This document shows, one piece after another, positions 26,058 through 37,780 of a DNA stretch of 64,000 bases. The DNA is from Andrena cerasifolii (taxonomy: Eukaryota; Arthropoda; Insecta; Hymenoptera; Andrenidae). Within the stretch, counting starts at the first letter, position 1, and every line of letters begins with the position of its first letter. Made by a program: the position numbers and the translations under genes. A model generated the notes under the pieces. The model was given only the letters and a program-made list of their open reading frames with translations. It did not search any database and was not told where the DNA came from. The DNA lies in contig NC_135132.1 in the NCBI RefSeq assembly GCF_050908995.1, forward strand, positions 5,761,001 to 5,825,000, read 5' to 3'.

Positions 26058-26241
26058 TATACTCCATGTCATTTAAGAAGGAACCCGCCGACCGACGAGT
26101 TTAGACCGCTTCTGCGCAGGTTGACGCTCATTGGTGCCGGGAGAAGCCACTATTGGCTGTACCCCCTCCAACGCTTTTTTGGAGCCAATGAGCTCATTCT
26201 ACATGCGCGAAACCGTTCCTTCTTAAATGATTGGGAGTATA
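26058..26241. mobile_element. Small MITE, TATACTCC ends
   Basis: Ends TATACTCC...TCATTTAAGAAGGAAC and the inverted GTTCCTTCTTAAATGA...GGAGTATA, about 184 bp overall, with a GC-rich centre and CCAATGAGC-type words. No coding capacity. Confidence 0.78.
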
Positions 26242-26264
26242 GCTTCTAAAAAAAAAAACTCAAG

Positions 26265-26334
26265 TCGTTAAGACCAATTTTAAACAAGTTATTCTGTTCT
26301 AAAGGGTGGCCGAATACTTTTACACGCCACTGTA
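26265..26334 (-). mobile_element. Tc1/mariner-type terminal end, solitary
   Basis: Read on the minus strand this starts TA-CAGTGGCGTGTAAAAGTA followed by TTCGGCCACCC. The CAGTGGC...AAAAGTATTCGG terminus next to TA is, as I recall, typical of Tc1-like transposons. No partner end or transposase was found nearby, so it is a remnant. Confidence 0.6.
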
Positions 26335-29300
26335 TGTACCACAATCTTTGGCCAGCATGCCACCATGTTTCGCTAGAATGCATTCAAAGACTTTAAGAAA
26401 TTTCAAACTTCCTATCCTAATTATGGTGATGGCTAATTCGCCACATTAGATCACCCGACGATTCATCACAGGATTACTAGCAGCTACATGTTTCTCTGTT
26501 AAGTAACATCTACCCAACACCCAGCGCCCAAACGTGCTCCTACGCTTGCCCCGCGAGGGGGTACCATAAAAGGATCCACGAGCAGACAAGTATTATTACA
26601 GTTCAGCTCCATAAAAGGTGGAAAAGCAGTCGTTCCAACGGTGTTCCTCGCGCTCACCTGGCGAGAGGTAATTAGCTCTAATTGACTCGAAGAAATTAAC
26701 GATTCCAGTGGAAGGCAGACCCAAGACCTTCGCCTGGGCAAACTGCAGCAGGCAGCTGCTATTTAATATTTTTCATAATTGTCGATGATGCAGATGCACA
26801 GCTGATTGGCCGGCCAACTACCCCGCGCCACGTCGACCGTGTTAATTGACGCGTTCCCGGCTCGTCGAAGCTTGAAAGGGAAGAATCATTCCTCAAGTAC
26901 TCGAGCTACCGAGTGCTGAAAGGAAAGTGTCCTCTTCTCGAGAAAAGTGACTCCAGTCGGGGAAGTTCCTTCGAGAAATCGAGACACGAGCCTCGCTCTT
27001 GTCCCCCTCGCCACAAGGGGGACGACGATCGATCCTAGAAGTCGATTTTTTAGAAACGAGACGCGTTCTGACTAGGTTGCTTTGAATCAGACGATTTTTC
27101 AGAAAATTGTACAGCCCCGATTTTCTACCTTATTTTTACTTTATTTATTTATTTATTTTAGAACTCCTATTGCCAAGAGCATCAAAACGCAGTAGCCTCA
27201 AAAACCTCCAAAGGAATTTTTTTAATTGCAACATTTCACTCCGCATTGAAGCGTAACTCTTTATCGCTGTGTCTGAAACGGCAGGAATAGAATTGCCGTA
27301 TTTCGCGGGAGAATACGATTTTCGTGCGCGTTTGGTATAAAAATTGAGGCAGTAAAATGCAGAAGATACGCTATAAAGCAAGCGATTTGTAAATGTTACA
27401 GATTGGCAAACAACCCCCCTCTGTATTCCTTTTACGAACCATGAACCATCGGGCGTATACGCGATGTATTTGTGTTGTGAAATGTCTCGACCCGTTGATA
27501 CGTGTATGGATGTTTGCCCGCGCGCATGTGCCCACCCCACGCATATATTTGTCTTTCGAGACTACTTTTATGCTTCTCGTATCGATCTTATGCTTCGAAA
27601 CCAATTCACCGTGTGGTGCATTTAAATGATGAGTGGCTCCAGATAAACACAGTGGAAAGGCGACTGGCGTCGTTTACAGTAAAAGTTGGGTCGTAAAGGA
27701 TGTACGTATATACAGATCTGTAGTCTCGTATTGTTTGGAATAAACCCCCGTATGGTGGGCAGTGGTGCATATGAATTGTTATAAATTTCCTTAGAATTTG
27801 AAATATTTTCCCATTGCTAAATTGCAACATATCTAAAGGAATTATTAAAATTCTGATTTTTTTTCTAATCTTTTCAAAAACAACTTAGAAATATTTATTT
27901 GCAGGGTAACAACATAATTTTCTTCTGATGTATTTCGAATTCATTACTTCCCTATCTTTATTCCATTTAAAAAGCAAAAGTTGATTTAAATCGCGTTAAA
28001 GAAGAATATTAAATGAGAATATAACTTTTGTTCTAAGTTTTACCTGAGAAATGGAAATAATGTTACTACTTATTCTGAGACACCCTGTATACGTGACACT
28101 ACTCAAGTTTCTATATACTTTTAAATATTGTAAATATGGTATCACTGTTTTGCCCCATATTCACTGTTCTAGGGAAATAGACCTCCATATTGGTAGCGCC
28201 ACCTACATACGAGTAGAGTACTATCAACATAACCCAATGTTAATAACTAACCTCTATCTCTTTAAGCATTAAATACCGCAGTATTTAACAGTAAATACGA
28301 CACTGCAAAAGATAGAAAATACTAATTAGGTGCACTGCATGTAATTGATAGTTTGCTACGGCACTAAGATAACCTAACCTCAAACAGTGACAAGCTACAA
28401 CTGCTCCCTAATCATTCCTTAAATTCAAGCAAGGTCCCAAAAGGATGCGATGCCCAGAAAAGTATGTTCAGAAATATTAATCTCCGAAAATACCACCTTC
28501 CTTAACAGAGAACCTATCGAACGCGAAATATCATAATGCAGCGGTGACAATTTCATAAAACGTTGCCTCGCCACAATTTCCCTGCACGTATTCTCAAACC
28601 CCAGAGCACTCAACCAAAAAGTGCGCTGCTTTTCATCGCGCATCGTCAGGAACGTTGTTCATCCCTGATGCAACCTCCATTCAATCGCAATTCCTTCGAC
28701 CCCCCCCCCATCACCACCACCACCTCCCGCATCCCCTACGTAAGGAAACAAATCCAAATGCTTCGAAGTATTCCATTCGAGGAGGTTCCATCAACAACTA
28801 AACATAAGGATGCGCAAATAACCGTGTGGCATAGTGGCGCAGCCGTGCACACATACACACACGTGCATGCACCAGAGGCGCTTGTACACGTTGAAAAGAC
28901 AAACTGCGAGGCGCAATAGAGACAGCGGCGGTTACAGAGGGTGGAAGAGGGATGAATGGACCAGGGGCTGGGTCCAAGTAGTATCGCGTAGCTACTTAAA
29001 ACTTTTGGAGCTTGTCTTGTGTCCCTACTAGTTGGCACCTTGCTTACTTAGCTCCGGTCTGCAACTCTCTACCTTCTCCTCTAGTCTCCTCTTCCTGGTT
29101 CTGTTCCTTCCTAGCCGTCCTCCTCCTCCTCCTCCTCCTCCTCCAGCTTCTCCTACCCCTCTCTTTTCCTTAGCCCGTGGATGTTCTTCACTCCTGGAGG
29201 CTCCCTTCCTGCTGGCTCGAGACGAAGTTTACCTTTGTTTCTGTCCGTCAGAGCGATATACTTCCTGGCTACCGTTGCGATTACCCTGGAAAATGGCGCC

Positions 29301-29632
29301 ACTACTGCAGCGTGCTGCTTTAATAATTTGGGGATGAAGTGTGTTAATCCTTGGGCACTTTTGCGCGACGATGGCTAGGGAGGTGGGCTAACAGACGAGG
29401 GATTCTTGTTTGGTGACGTTAGCCACTAAATGATCCTCATGGATTGTGGAGATGTGCTTTTGCTAGGTGGATAGTACGTTGAAGGCTGTTTGATTCACGT
29501 TTCTGTTCAACTATGCGAATATCATTGTGGTGATGCTTCAGGGACACTGCTTGGGCGAAAGCTTCCAATTGAATTAATCGATTAAATCGTTTTACAATAT
29601 CTTGCAACAGAAATTCTTTCTTTTTGTTTCAG
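26335..29632. other. Upstream part of the gene (5' intron), no exon recognised
   Basis: The first-exon part of the DUF7044-like module (W-x-G-x-WF and G-(K/R)-C patterns) should lie upstream of 29633. I searched for TGGTTY codons in context and found none convincing. The stretch includes a (CTC)n run at about 29120-29145 and a CA-rich patch near 28850. Confidence 0.45.
29120..29147 (+). repeat. (CCT)n microsatellite
   Basis: About eight CCT triplets in a pyrimidine-rich tract. It creates poly-Pro and poly-Leu frames that are not genes. Confidence 0.9.
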
Positions 29633-29700
29633 GAGGGAGAAGTGTTACCGCTGCATCGTAATGCACATGAAGCATTCGAATGTCATTCAGTATAAAGAAA
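29633..29700 (+). CDS. Exon a of a secreted cysteine-rich protein (DUF7044-like end)
   Basis: This is a 68-nt internal exon. A long pyrimidine tract ending in TTTCAG precedes it and GTGAGTG follows it. It begins with the last base of a split codon (incoming phase 2) and ends with the first base of another (phase 1). The 22 full codons read REKCYRCIVMHMKHSNVIQY then KE. Known family: a C-x-R-C pair followed by H...NV(L/I)QYKE is, as I recall, the end of the N-terminal DUF7044 module of arthropod secreted proteins. Joining to the next exon gives QYKETFC, which fits that family. The exon with the signal peptide and first half of the module was not found upstream, so the gene is partial at its 5' end. 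Molecular function is unknown. Confidence 0.82.
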
Positions 29701-30242
29701 GTGAGTGTCATCGTTTATAGTCAGTGATTTTTATACTGATATTATAACTTTCAATATTCTGAGGTCTTAATCTAGCATGTGACTGTGACAGGTTAAAGGG
29801 AGGTGGGATAGACGTTATTGTACTAGTTAGCCTAAAAACAATGAGTATTTGTCAGTACTTGTTAATTAATCAAGAATTTGAAGTCACTTTTATTGCTTAC
29901 TGATTCTTCACCCAATGAAAGAACACCAGACCGGTCTAAGAAGCCTTCATCCAATACCATCATTAATCCTCCAAAATTTATTTCCATTTTTTCCACAGAG
30001 GACTACATTCGGTACAGCTTGTAGCCTATTTCCTAGCAATAAGAAAAACTGTTAGCATCACTTTTACGACTTACTAATTTGCGGTGGACCATGGGGACCA
30101 CCTTTCATTGGAAAGGGATCAGAAAGAAGTTGGCCATACGAGCCACGGGAAACAGAAAGCTGTATAAATGTTAAATGTAACGCGCTCGGTGCCTCTCGTC
30201 CCAGAGCTAATCCTCCCCCCACTTGTGTTTATTTCCTTTCAG
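29701..30242 (+). other. Intron a-b
   Basis: A 542-bp GT-AG intron in phase 1. Apart from the splice signals I see no further gene or clear repeat in it. The last 20 bases are pyrimidine-rich. Confidence 0.8.
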
Positions 30243-30503
30243 CCTTCTGCACGATTGATTCGCCAGCGCCGAGCCTACGCTCTAAGTGTAACGACCTGCC
30301 CAGCGACGGCAGTCTTATTTCGTTGTTCCGCACGAGCGCAGCTCCCATGCCCTGTCCCTTCAAGGGGCCCCTGGAGTTCACGTACAGCCACGGAGAAGAG
30401 GAGTGCAATTCACCGTCGTCTACCGCTGAGACCTGCACCCAGGACTCGCGGCTGCTTCTTCGCTACCAGGCCTGCGCCAACGTGCACAACTCTGAAAGAG
30501 TTG
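30243..30503 (+). CDS. Exon b of the same gene (DUF7042-like module, first part)
   Basis: This exon is 261 nt. It follows TTTCCTTTCAG and is followed by GTGAGTAG; both junctions are phase 1, so it is a symmetric exon of 87 codons. The frame is open and rich in cysteines: FC near the start, KC, PCPFKGP, EEEC, ETC and YQAC. The blocks CPFKGPLEFTYS and SRLLLRYQAC are the strongest family marks and match, from memory, the arthropod DUF7042 module of extracellular proteins that likely fold through disulphides. It is GC-rich relative to the flanking introns, as expected of an exon. Skipping it would keep the frame. Role and partners are unknown. Confidence 0.9.
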
Positions 30504-30602
30504 GTGAGTAGCTTCTTCCAATTATTCATTGTTTACTTTAGAATGGCTGGGCCTAGCGGAAGTGTAACGTTTAGTATTTTAAACTCATGCGGTGCCTATA
30601 AA

Positions 30603-30630
30603 TTTGAGGTTAGGTGTCATGGCGGTCCTT
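30603..30630 (+). repeat. Single copy of the GAGGTTAGG...ATGGCGG word
   Basis: Reads TTTGAGGTTAGGTGTCATGG then CGGTCC. The same block forms both arms of the hairpin at 31328-31473. Confidence 0.8.
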
Positions 30631-31327
30631 TAGGTTCACAGTTTCCGGGATTATGCTTGATAATTTACAGCACAGGACGTTCATTTGGAGTATAATCTTT
30701 TCTGTTGTGATAAATTTGACGTAAAGCATTACCATGCTTCAATTTTGGGTTTCTATTAGGGGGAATGCGTAGAGGAATTGCATTCTTTACGGTTCATAGA
30801 TGATAGGTTATGTGTCATGGTGGGCCACCCGTTTCTTTCTTTCTAGGCGCCATGAATATCATCTTTATGGTTCCCATAAGCTTCCTGTAACGTGTCATAA
30901 TGAAATAGGATTCATCGGTTTTTAAAAACCGGATTTAATAACCTTTTTTTTATAAATTTGTAAAATTTAAAAAACGGTTTTAAGTTTAAAAAACAATTTA
31001 CTGTGAAACTAATCTCCATGAGTTAATATTTACTGAAGAAACATACTAAATGAAATAAAGATTTATAATTTATATTTTTGTACGGATTTTAGTTATTTTA
31101 CATTCTTTTTATTTGGTTTTGTATGCAGTGTATGTTATTTTATTATATGTTTGTAGTTCCATAAACATTGAAACAACTGGAAAATTTTAAAATAAGCAGA
31201 TATAAATATTTCTTTACTGTTTTAATTATATATTTTTTTGTAAAAATTCGAAAACTGGTTTGACCAGTTTTTTGGGGGAATTTTTTGGGGGTTTTTATAT
31301 AAATGAACCTCTATATTTTTGTCACTA

Positions 31328-31473
31328 AATTCAAGGAAATACTTATTTATATTTCCAAGAAGTTTGAGGTTAGGTGTCATGGCGGCCCAAGTATGGTTGA
31401 TCGTATATCTTGGACCGCCATGACACCTAACCTCAAACTTCTTAAAAATACATACAAGTATTTCCTTGAATCT
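31328..31473. repeat. Intronic hairpin with opposed GAGGTTAGG/ATGGCGG blocks
   Basis: Arms 31328-31391 and 31408-31473 are near-perfect reverse complements around a ~16-bp loop; the core AAGTTTGAGGTTAGGTGTCA is identical in both. Size and loop are compatible with a miRNA-like precursor, but a recent MITE is the simpler reading because the arms match so closely. Confidence 0.88.
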
Positions 31474-32411
31474 AATGATAAACAATATGGGCTCTTTATG
31501 CTGTAGTAGATAAAGTACCTTTTGAGCTTGTACGTTGAGAGTAAATAAAACGCATACATTCTCTACTATTCCCACAAGTTTTCAAGTTACGTGTCATGCT
31601 GATCCATGCCGATTTTGACCCCGCAATGAGAAAAGATGATTTCGTTAGTATTGCAGACGCCATTGGCAGTCTTCCTTAACCATTTCAGAACAAAGCGGTA
31701 TAATAGCTAGTGCATCCCGAGTAGCAAAGCAAACAAGTCGCACCGTTGTAATTTTCCTCCCTGTTAATAATATTCAGTTGCGACGTTGATTAACACGACA
31801 CAGGAGACCTGTAACGGTCGATAAAGCTTGCGGCGTTGCAGTAAATGATTAATGGCCTTGTCAATTACCATTTGTTGCTCGGCTTGTCCAAACGATTTTC
31901 CGCAATTATTAGAGACGCGATCGTATAACTGGACAAGCGTGGCGGGGACGAGGACGCGCGTATAATTCATTCGCAGCGGCGGTGCACGGTTTATTAACGG
32001 TTAGAATATTTCCGTCCATAATTTTCGGCTTGGATCGCCGGCGATTTAGCGTCTATCGTAATTGGTATCGTTATGCATTACGGTGTAATGATGGGGAGGA
32101 AATACTGGGGCGAAGAGGCGTATCGAAGGCCGCAGCCCTTATGAAATGAAATTCCGATTTGTAGTTCAAAATGTATGGTTCTCATAAAAATATTACAGTT
32201 TCATGTTTTCTTCAACAACTTGGATGGTTCCTGCGAATAAAACTTTTAAATAATTTACCTTCACCTAACCTTTAAATAGTTTAAATACTTGTGCGCAGAA
32301 TTGACATTTGAGGGGTTATTAAAATATTTCAGGAAGAAAGTTTGCGTTGCGCAATTAAAATGTGATCGAAAGGAAGAATAATGTACATTTTGGTATTGCG
32401 TCTGTTTTCAG

Positions 32412-32633
32412 ACGTGGAGCTGGAGTGCTTCGCCACGTGGAAAGATGGCAGCACGCATAATTTGGTAGCGCGGCTGTACAGTAATCGTAAAACGAAGGAC
32501 GAGGACCGCTACCGATGCTTCATCTATCAACAAACCTCGAACAACTCGTGGAACTTGGCGCAGAGTGCTGACGCTGCTTGCGCAGGCTTGATCAGCGTCA
32601 CCGAGGCTGCTAAGACATTCAAAATGAAGCAAA
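32412..32633 (+). CDS. Exon c of the same gene (DUF7042-like module, second part)
   Basis: This exon is 222 nt, between TCTGTTTTCAG and GTGAGTAC, with phase 1 at both ends (74 codons). Joined to the previous exon it reads ERV-DVELECFATWKDGS, then an Arg-rich stretch, DEDRYRCFIYQQ, a potential N-glycosylation site (NNS), LAQSADAACAGL and KTFKMKQ. The order EL(E/Q)CxAxWK(D/E)GS ... DEDRYRCF ... AQSADA is what I recall for the second half of the DUF7042 module. Cysteines in ELEC, YRC and DAAC probably pair with those of exon b. The intron before it is 1,908 bp and the one after it 6,792 bp, both loaded with repeats. Confidence 0.9.
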
Positions 32634-32749
32634 GTGAGTACACGTTTTCTTCCTCTGGATACATGGTACAAATTAGCTGAAGCTCTTGGTAATTGAGTCT
32701 GCTTCACATCTTAGCCACAGCCTACAATAAATTGCGGAATATTATAGCT

Positions 32750-33410
32750 AGGACTCTTATAACATTACTAGAAAGTCTGTATAGTATTAATGATAGGAGG
32801 CTAGACAGTATCACTCCCCTACAATCTGTATAGTATTGCTCTGTAAATCTGTACAATAGATAAAGACCTACATTGCACCGCAAAATGGCATTACACAGTC
32901 TTCTTCTCAGAAGGCTGGGCAAAATTACTCTTATAGTTGTCAGGCGAATCTATAAAAGGCCACTGCTAAAAGACCATATAGCACTCCAACAGAGCCCTGC
33001 ACAACATCATTACACGACACATAGTCTCCATTTACCTCTAACACTATAAAACATCACTACTACGAGGCTAGGCATCCTCATTCCCAGACTCTTTACAATA
33101 TTGTTACCTGGACCCGCACAGCGCCACAGTTAAAACACCATGTTGCACTTCTTCAAAGCCCCATATAAGATCATGTTACTACACATAATCCTTAGGTACT
33201 CCTAATACCACATAACATCACTATTAGGAGTCTAGGCACCATCATTCCCAGAGTCTTCACAGTGTTGCTCTCTGAATCTACACAGCACCACAGCTAAAAG
33301 CCTACATTCCGCCCGATCAGAGCCCCGTATAAGATCATTACATCATGTAATATAATTCCCATATACCTCCAACTCAATAAAACGTCATTGCTACCTGAAC
33401 ACTCACCCGA
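32750..33410 (+). repeat. Degenerate tandem array, about 155-163-bp unit
   Basis: Four or so diverged units marked by GCTAG(A/G)C...CACTCCC or CATTCCCAGA, then a TCT(G/A)TA word, CTAAAA...CC(A/T)A and TAAGATCATTAC. Clearest between units starting near 32910, 33065 and 33228. Lies in intron c-d. Confidence 0.75.
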
Positions 33411-35290
33411 CACCAACGTCTCCCTCTCAACGCGTTCCATCAGACCCGCAACGACCATCTCTGCGGGCAGACTCGGCCCAGGCTCTGCGCCACGTCGTTA
33501 ACTGATAAGCGTACGTCTTGGTATAACGGAAACCGCGGCCGGTGATAGGAACAGCCCTGAAGAACGAGAGCACGTAAACTATGAGGGTGTCTGTGGACAC
33601 CAGATCAGATTCTTGCCCCGCATGCTATCGGGCCCGTGCGGTGGCCGATGTCAGGTACTTGGAGTATTCCATGGTATTGCATAGCTGCACGTAACCTTAC
33701 CAGATTGTGATGATTCTGGCGCTGCAGCCACGGTTAACCAAATTGAGGTGATGGCTCGAGCCGTCGGACCGGCGGCAGACATTCTTGGCATTGATTTCAT
33801 TGAACGTTAAACTCAAGCTGAATCTTTGGCCGTCGCTTGGTCGGCCTGGGTTGGAATTTTAGCGGATCGCCATTTCTGTTAGGTTCACAGTTAGGATCTT
33901 CTGGATCCTTCCAATCTTTAAATGGGCAACCACCTCCCACTCGGCTCTATCACTAATTATTCTTGGCATTGATGCGCTGCTCGAAAGGCTTTGGAACGTA
34001 GATTCGCTAGATATGACATCACACTGCCCTTGTCAGTCGCTTTGACACGTTTCTCCTCCGTTTCCTTCCTTAGTCTTTTCATTACTCTGGACTCGGTTTA
34101 AAATGCGTTCTTCAATTCGATTCCTCCCATTGTGCAAGCCTGCGAGCGCGAATGCAGATAGACAATAGTATCAGATGGAGATTATCTTGTTGCCGGCTTC
34201 GCGGTAAACCGCAGTTCTGCCGGGTATCCGGTATGTATGACTGATTGCGCGATGCGCGATGCACGGCGAGATTTATTTCACGCGATACACAGCTCGCGCC
34301 AGCTCTCCGTGACGTTTCCTAAATCCCAAAGTAATATTCGTTGATGGGGGATTTAAGAATGCGGTGGGCTGGATGAGATGCATTGTACCAGCGACTGTGC
34401 TTCCCATCGCGGTTAGATCGTCGCGAGTTAAATTTCAATTATTGCTCGCAAGTGGACTACGAAACGATGATAAATCACTGCGGAAGCATGTGAATGCGGC
34501 ATAGAAGAGATTAATTGAATACGAAAAGGGGTGTGTCACTTCTGTTAATGAGTATTATTATTATTGTTATTTATTCAAGACCCTTTAATTTACAGCAAAC
34601 GGTGATAAAATTTAGACGGTGATAAAATTTAGAAATTTCGAGCACACGTGTTTGAGGCTAGGTTCGATCTGAGCGTTAAGCAGCTTAAAAAAATTTCAAC
34701 GTAGCGACTGCCACATCGAGCCGGATGTTTCGTTAACCCTGTTCCCGAGCGCTGGTCTGCCTTTCCATTTAAACTTTCCAGGAGGCAGATTAGCCCCGGA
34801 ATCTCGGAATCTCCTCCTCCTTTCCCGGCCCCTCGGTCGGATGAAGAGAACATTACTCACACTAATGTCCTTTCGCCGCGATCCCGTCTAAGAGAACACG
34901 CTCACCAAGACGGGGCGAGTGTGAAAAACTGTTCGCGCAGCGAGTGGTTTCAGCTGGAATCTCGCGAAATTGCATACTTTCGGATTCTGTATGGAGATGT
35001 AGACTTTTGTGGAGCAGATGCTTCTTTCTGCGCGCACAGAGCGTCTGACAGTAATTTAATTGATACGTAACTGGGATTTAATAGAAATTTAGTAGATATG
35101 TAATGGAAATGTGATAGAGTGGTAGGAAACATAGCGTCTCAGTCTGTTTTATTAGATTTACGTATCAATTGCAATACTGTAATTGTTCCCTTTGGTAATT
35201 ATACAGAAGAGGGCACACCTCGCCGAATTCGATGACCTTGAAATATGTCGAGAAGGTTATCAGTGTGAACAAGTTTTGGACGGGTACTTT

Positions 35291-35816
35291 CTTAAGGGGT
35301 GTAACCGTTCGAAAGTGTGAAAAATCGGATTTATTTGACACATGTTCATAGATTGATGATTTAGTAATATTATAAAACAAGTCCGATGTAAAAATTCGGA
35401 AAATTGACAAAGTTATAGGCGTTTGAGTGGAACAACCCAGGTAGCACAGGGTGACTCAACGCGCCTTTTTTTATTCCGGCTCCCCGTTTATTATTTACAA
35501 AGAAAAAACGTGGACTGAAAAATCTAACTTTATCTTTGATCTCACCATTTCTTTATTTTACAAAATTTTCAAAATCGATAGCTGTTAACATATTTTACAA
35601 AAAAAATTACTGTTTTTGATTTCAGATACGACATACAGCTTTTTTTCAGGGCCAGCCTTCTAAAATCGAGAGAGTTTCGGATACGTATCTATAACTTTCG
35701 AAAAACAATAGCTTTTTAACTGAAACTTTTTTTTAAAGTTTGACTTGTAAAAAAATCCCCAAAATGTACACATTTTTCGAGCGTAAAAATGGGTATACCT
35801 CCTTAAGGGGACAGTC
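35291..35816. mobile_element. Possible TTAA-flanked element, family E
   Basis: Left end TTAAGGGGTGTAACC and right end the reverse complement of TTAAGGAGGTATACCC, imperfect inverted repeats closing on the TTAA at 35813-35816. That TTAA also starts the next element. The short, imperfect ends make this a weaker call. Confidence 0.5.
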
Positions 35817-36240
35817 GAAAAATCGACTTTTTTTATTGCATTATCTGAGAGTACTGTCTTTTCTGAATAAAATGCCGCTTGGTTTATAGTAAAATTCGCA
35901 AAATTGTAGATTTGGCAGCTAAAAACGTCAAGCGGCCACCTATAGCGTCGCCTTTGCCCGGCAACTTTAAACGTGTTTTTCTCGAATATTTTCTCTCTTC
36001 ATTTTTTGCTGATTGCGAACGAATTGAGGTTCAGATAGACTTGGAAAAAATTACAGGATATGTACAACATGTGCCGTTTCGGTCCAAACCTCTTATAGGG
36101 TCCGTAAAAATTCGAGATTTTCATAAAAAAATTAAGAAGTCATCGGATTTTGGTAGCGCGCAAACAATGATGTTGCGCTACTAGAATCCGGTGACTTCTT
36201 AATTTTTTTATGAAAATCTCGAATTTTTACGAACCCCCTA
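35813..36240 (+). mobile_element. TTAA element, family F copy 1 (right part missing or rearranged)
   Basis: Starts TTAAGGGGACAGTCG. From about 35830 to 36160 it matches, in inverted orientation, 58065 back to 57735 (shared TTGGTTTA-AGT-AAATT, GATTTGGCAG and ACATGTGCCGTT words). It ends in a hairpin at about 36100-36235 whose arms share AAAATCTCGAATTTTTACG. A 101-codon frame at 35879-36184 is not supported as a gene because the second copy breaks it. Confidence 0.78.
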
Positions 36241-36860
36241 GGTGGTGCAATACAGGGAACTTTCCCTTAATGAAATACACACCTCAATCAGATCTACCAA
36301 ACGATGCCCCGCGAGAATTAGAATTAAAATAACCCAGGATATATTACAGGTGAAAAAGGTGACAGGGTGTCGTTGGATTATCATGCGGGCAGATCCACTT
36401 GGCATGAATTTAATACTTTTATCGCAAAAGTATCGCGGCGCGAGGCACCGTTTTTCCGACATGGCGCGTAAACCCCAGAACAAAGTGAATTTAGGCGGGC
36501 CCGCCACTTGCCTCTCGTAAAACGGCAGGGATTCTTCTTTTTCTCTTTTTTTTTTTATAGGACACTACACGCGGCCATCATATAGTAAATATGTCGCTCT
36601 CGAGCCTTCGAGTTCAGAACTTTACGGCACCGCAGCTTTTTATACTTTCGGTTCCAGCGTCGTTTAACACGGAACTCCGGCGCGGCGGCTTGATTTGCAT
36701 CTAGCCGGCGAATGCAATTCCTTTCGAAGGAGAAAACAGGATGGGGGGTACCGGGGCGCGATAAATTCGACGCGGAATAAAGGGAACTACGAATACGATG
36801 GAGCAATATTAAAATATGGAAAAGCTTCCTGCTGGATGTTAGAACGTTCGTGAAGATATT

Positions 36861-37780
36861 CAGTAGTACTGTCCGATATATGGCCAGCCGGACTTGTCTA
36901 TCATGTTACATCAGAGTTATTTGCTATTAATTCTTTGTTAACTTGTTTACTGGGGAGAGCTTCGAGAATGGAGGAAAAACGAGCGAGTAATTTTAGGGCT
37001 CCAGTGAGGTGCTCTTAAGGAATTCAGTAGTATTGGCAAACGTGTGGTCAGACAGTTGTACTTACTAGGTTTCACGTGGTATTTATTATTAATTTGCTGT
37101 TCGTTTGGTTTATTAAAGTATGTTTATGGCGAAATAAATGTATTCCGATGAATTTGTGTATTATATTTAGTAGTATTGGTCAATGTGTGGTCAGGCAGGT
37201 AGATTTATTATGTTGTTAATGGTATTTAGTATTTATTTGCTACTCATTTTGTGGACTGAATTAAACATGACGCCACGTAAATGGGTGTTAATGGATTTGT
37301 ATAGAGTATTCAGTAGTGTTAGTCGATATGTAGTGAGGCAGTTGTACCTACTTATTAGGTTTCATCTGCTATTTGTATTATTAATTTGTTACCCGGTTGG
37401 TTTGGGCCGAAATAAATCTATTTCGGACTATGTACAATATATGGTATCCAGTAGTAGTGGTTAATATGTGATCAGACAGGTGCACCAATTATGTTGCTAA
37501 TGGCATTCGATATTTATTTGCTACTCATTTTGTTCACCGAAGTAAATACGAAGCGATATAACTGGGTGTCAATGTATTTGTGTACACTATTCAGTAGTGT
37601 TAGTCGATATGTGGACAGACAGTTGTACTTATCACGCTTACAGTGGTATTTACTGTTACCTTGTTACTTATTTCATTTATTACATTGAATTCGAGGGGAA
37701 ATATGTGAGTGCCAAGCCATTTGAATATTATATTCAGTAGTATTAGTCACTACATAGTCAGCCATCCGTATCATTTGATG
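36861..37780 (+). repeat. Tandem array of 143-bp units with a dimeric pattern
   Basis: Seven units marked by (C/T)AGTAGTRBT...TATGTGGTCAG(A/G)CAG start at 36861, 37025, 37168, 37311, 37449, 37592 and 37735, i.e. intervals of 164, 143, 143, 138, 143 and 143 bp. Units 2, 4 and 6 carry CAGTTGTAC; units 3 and 5 instead carry CAGGT and TTATGTTG, so two unit types alternate. Lies in intron c-d; the short open frames here are repeat artefacts. Confidence 0.88.

Larger units (their letters stand above)
30504..32411 (+). other. Intron b-c, carrying GAGGTTAGG/ATGGCGG repeats
   Basis: A 1,908-bp GT-AG intron in phase 1. It holds a single copy of a GAGGTTAGGTGTCATGGCGG word at about 30605, a diverged copy near 30806, a long hairpin at 31328-31473 with two opposed copies, and AT-rich DNA between them. 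No coding frame in it fits the flanking exon phases. Confidence 0.75.

Noticed and set aside
29032..29337. Hydrophobic, Leu/Pro-rich frame just upstream of exon a, considered as a signal-peptide exon
   Set aside because: The residues come from the (CCT)n microsatellite, and the frame lacks the W..G.WF and G(K/R)C patterns expected before exon a.
30543..30695. Continuation of the open frame past exon b (frame 30168-30695)
   Set aside because: It runs through the GTGAGT donor into an intronic repeat; the joined exon b-c frame explains the protein better.
35879..36184. 101-codon + strand frame, considered as a transposase or small gene
   Set aside because: It lies inside family F, and the second copy (57407-58075) does not keep the frame.
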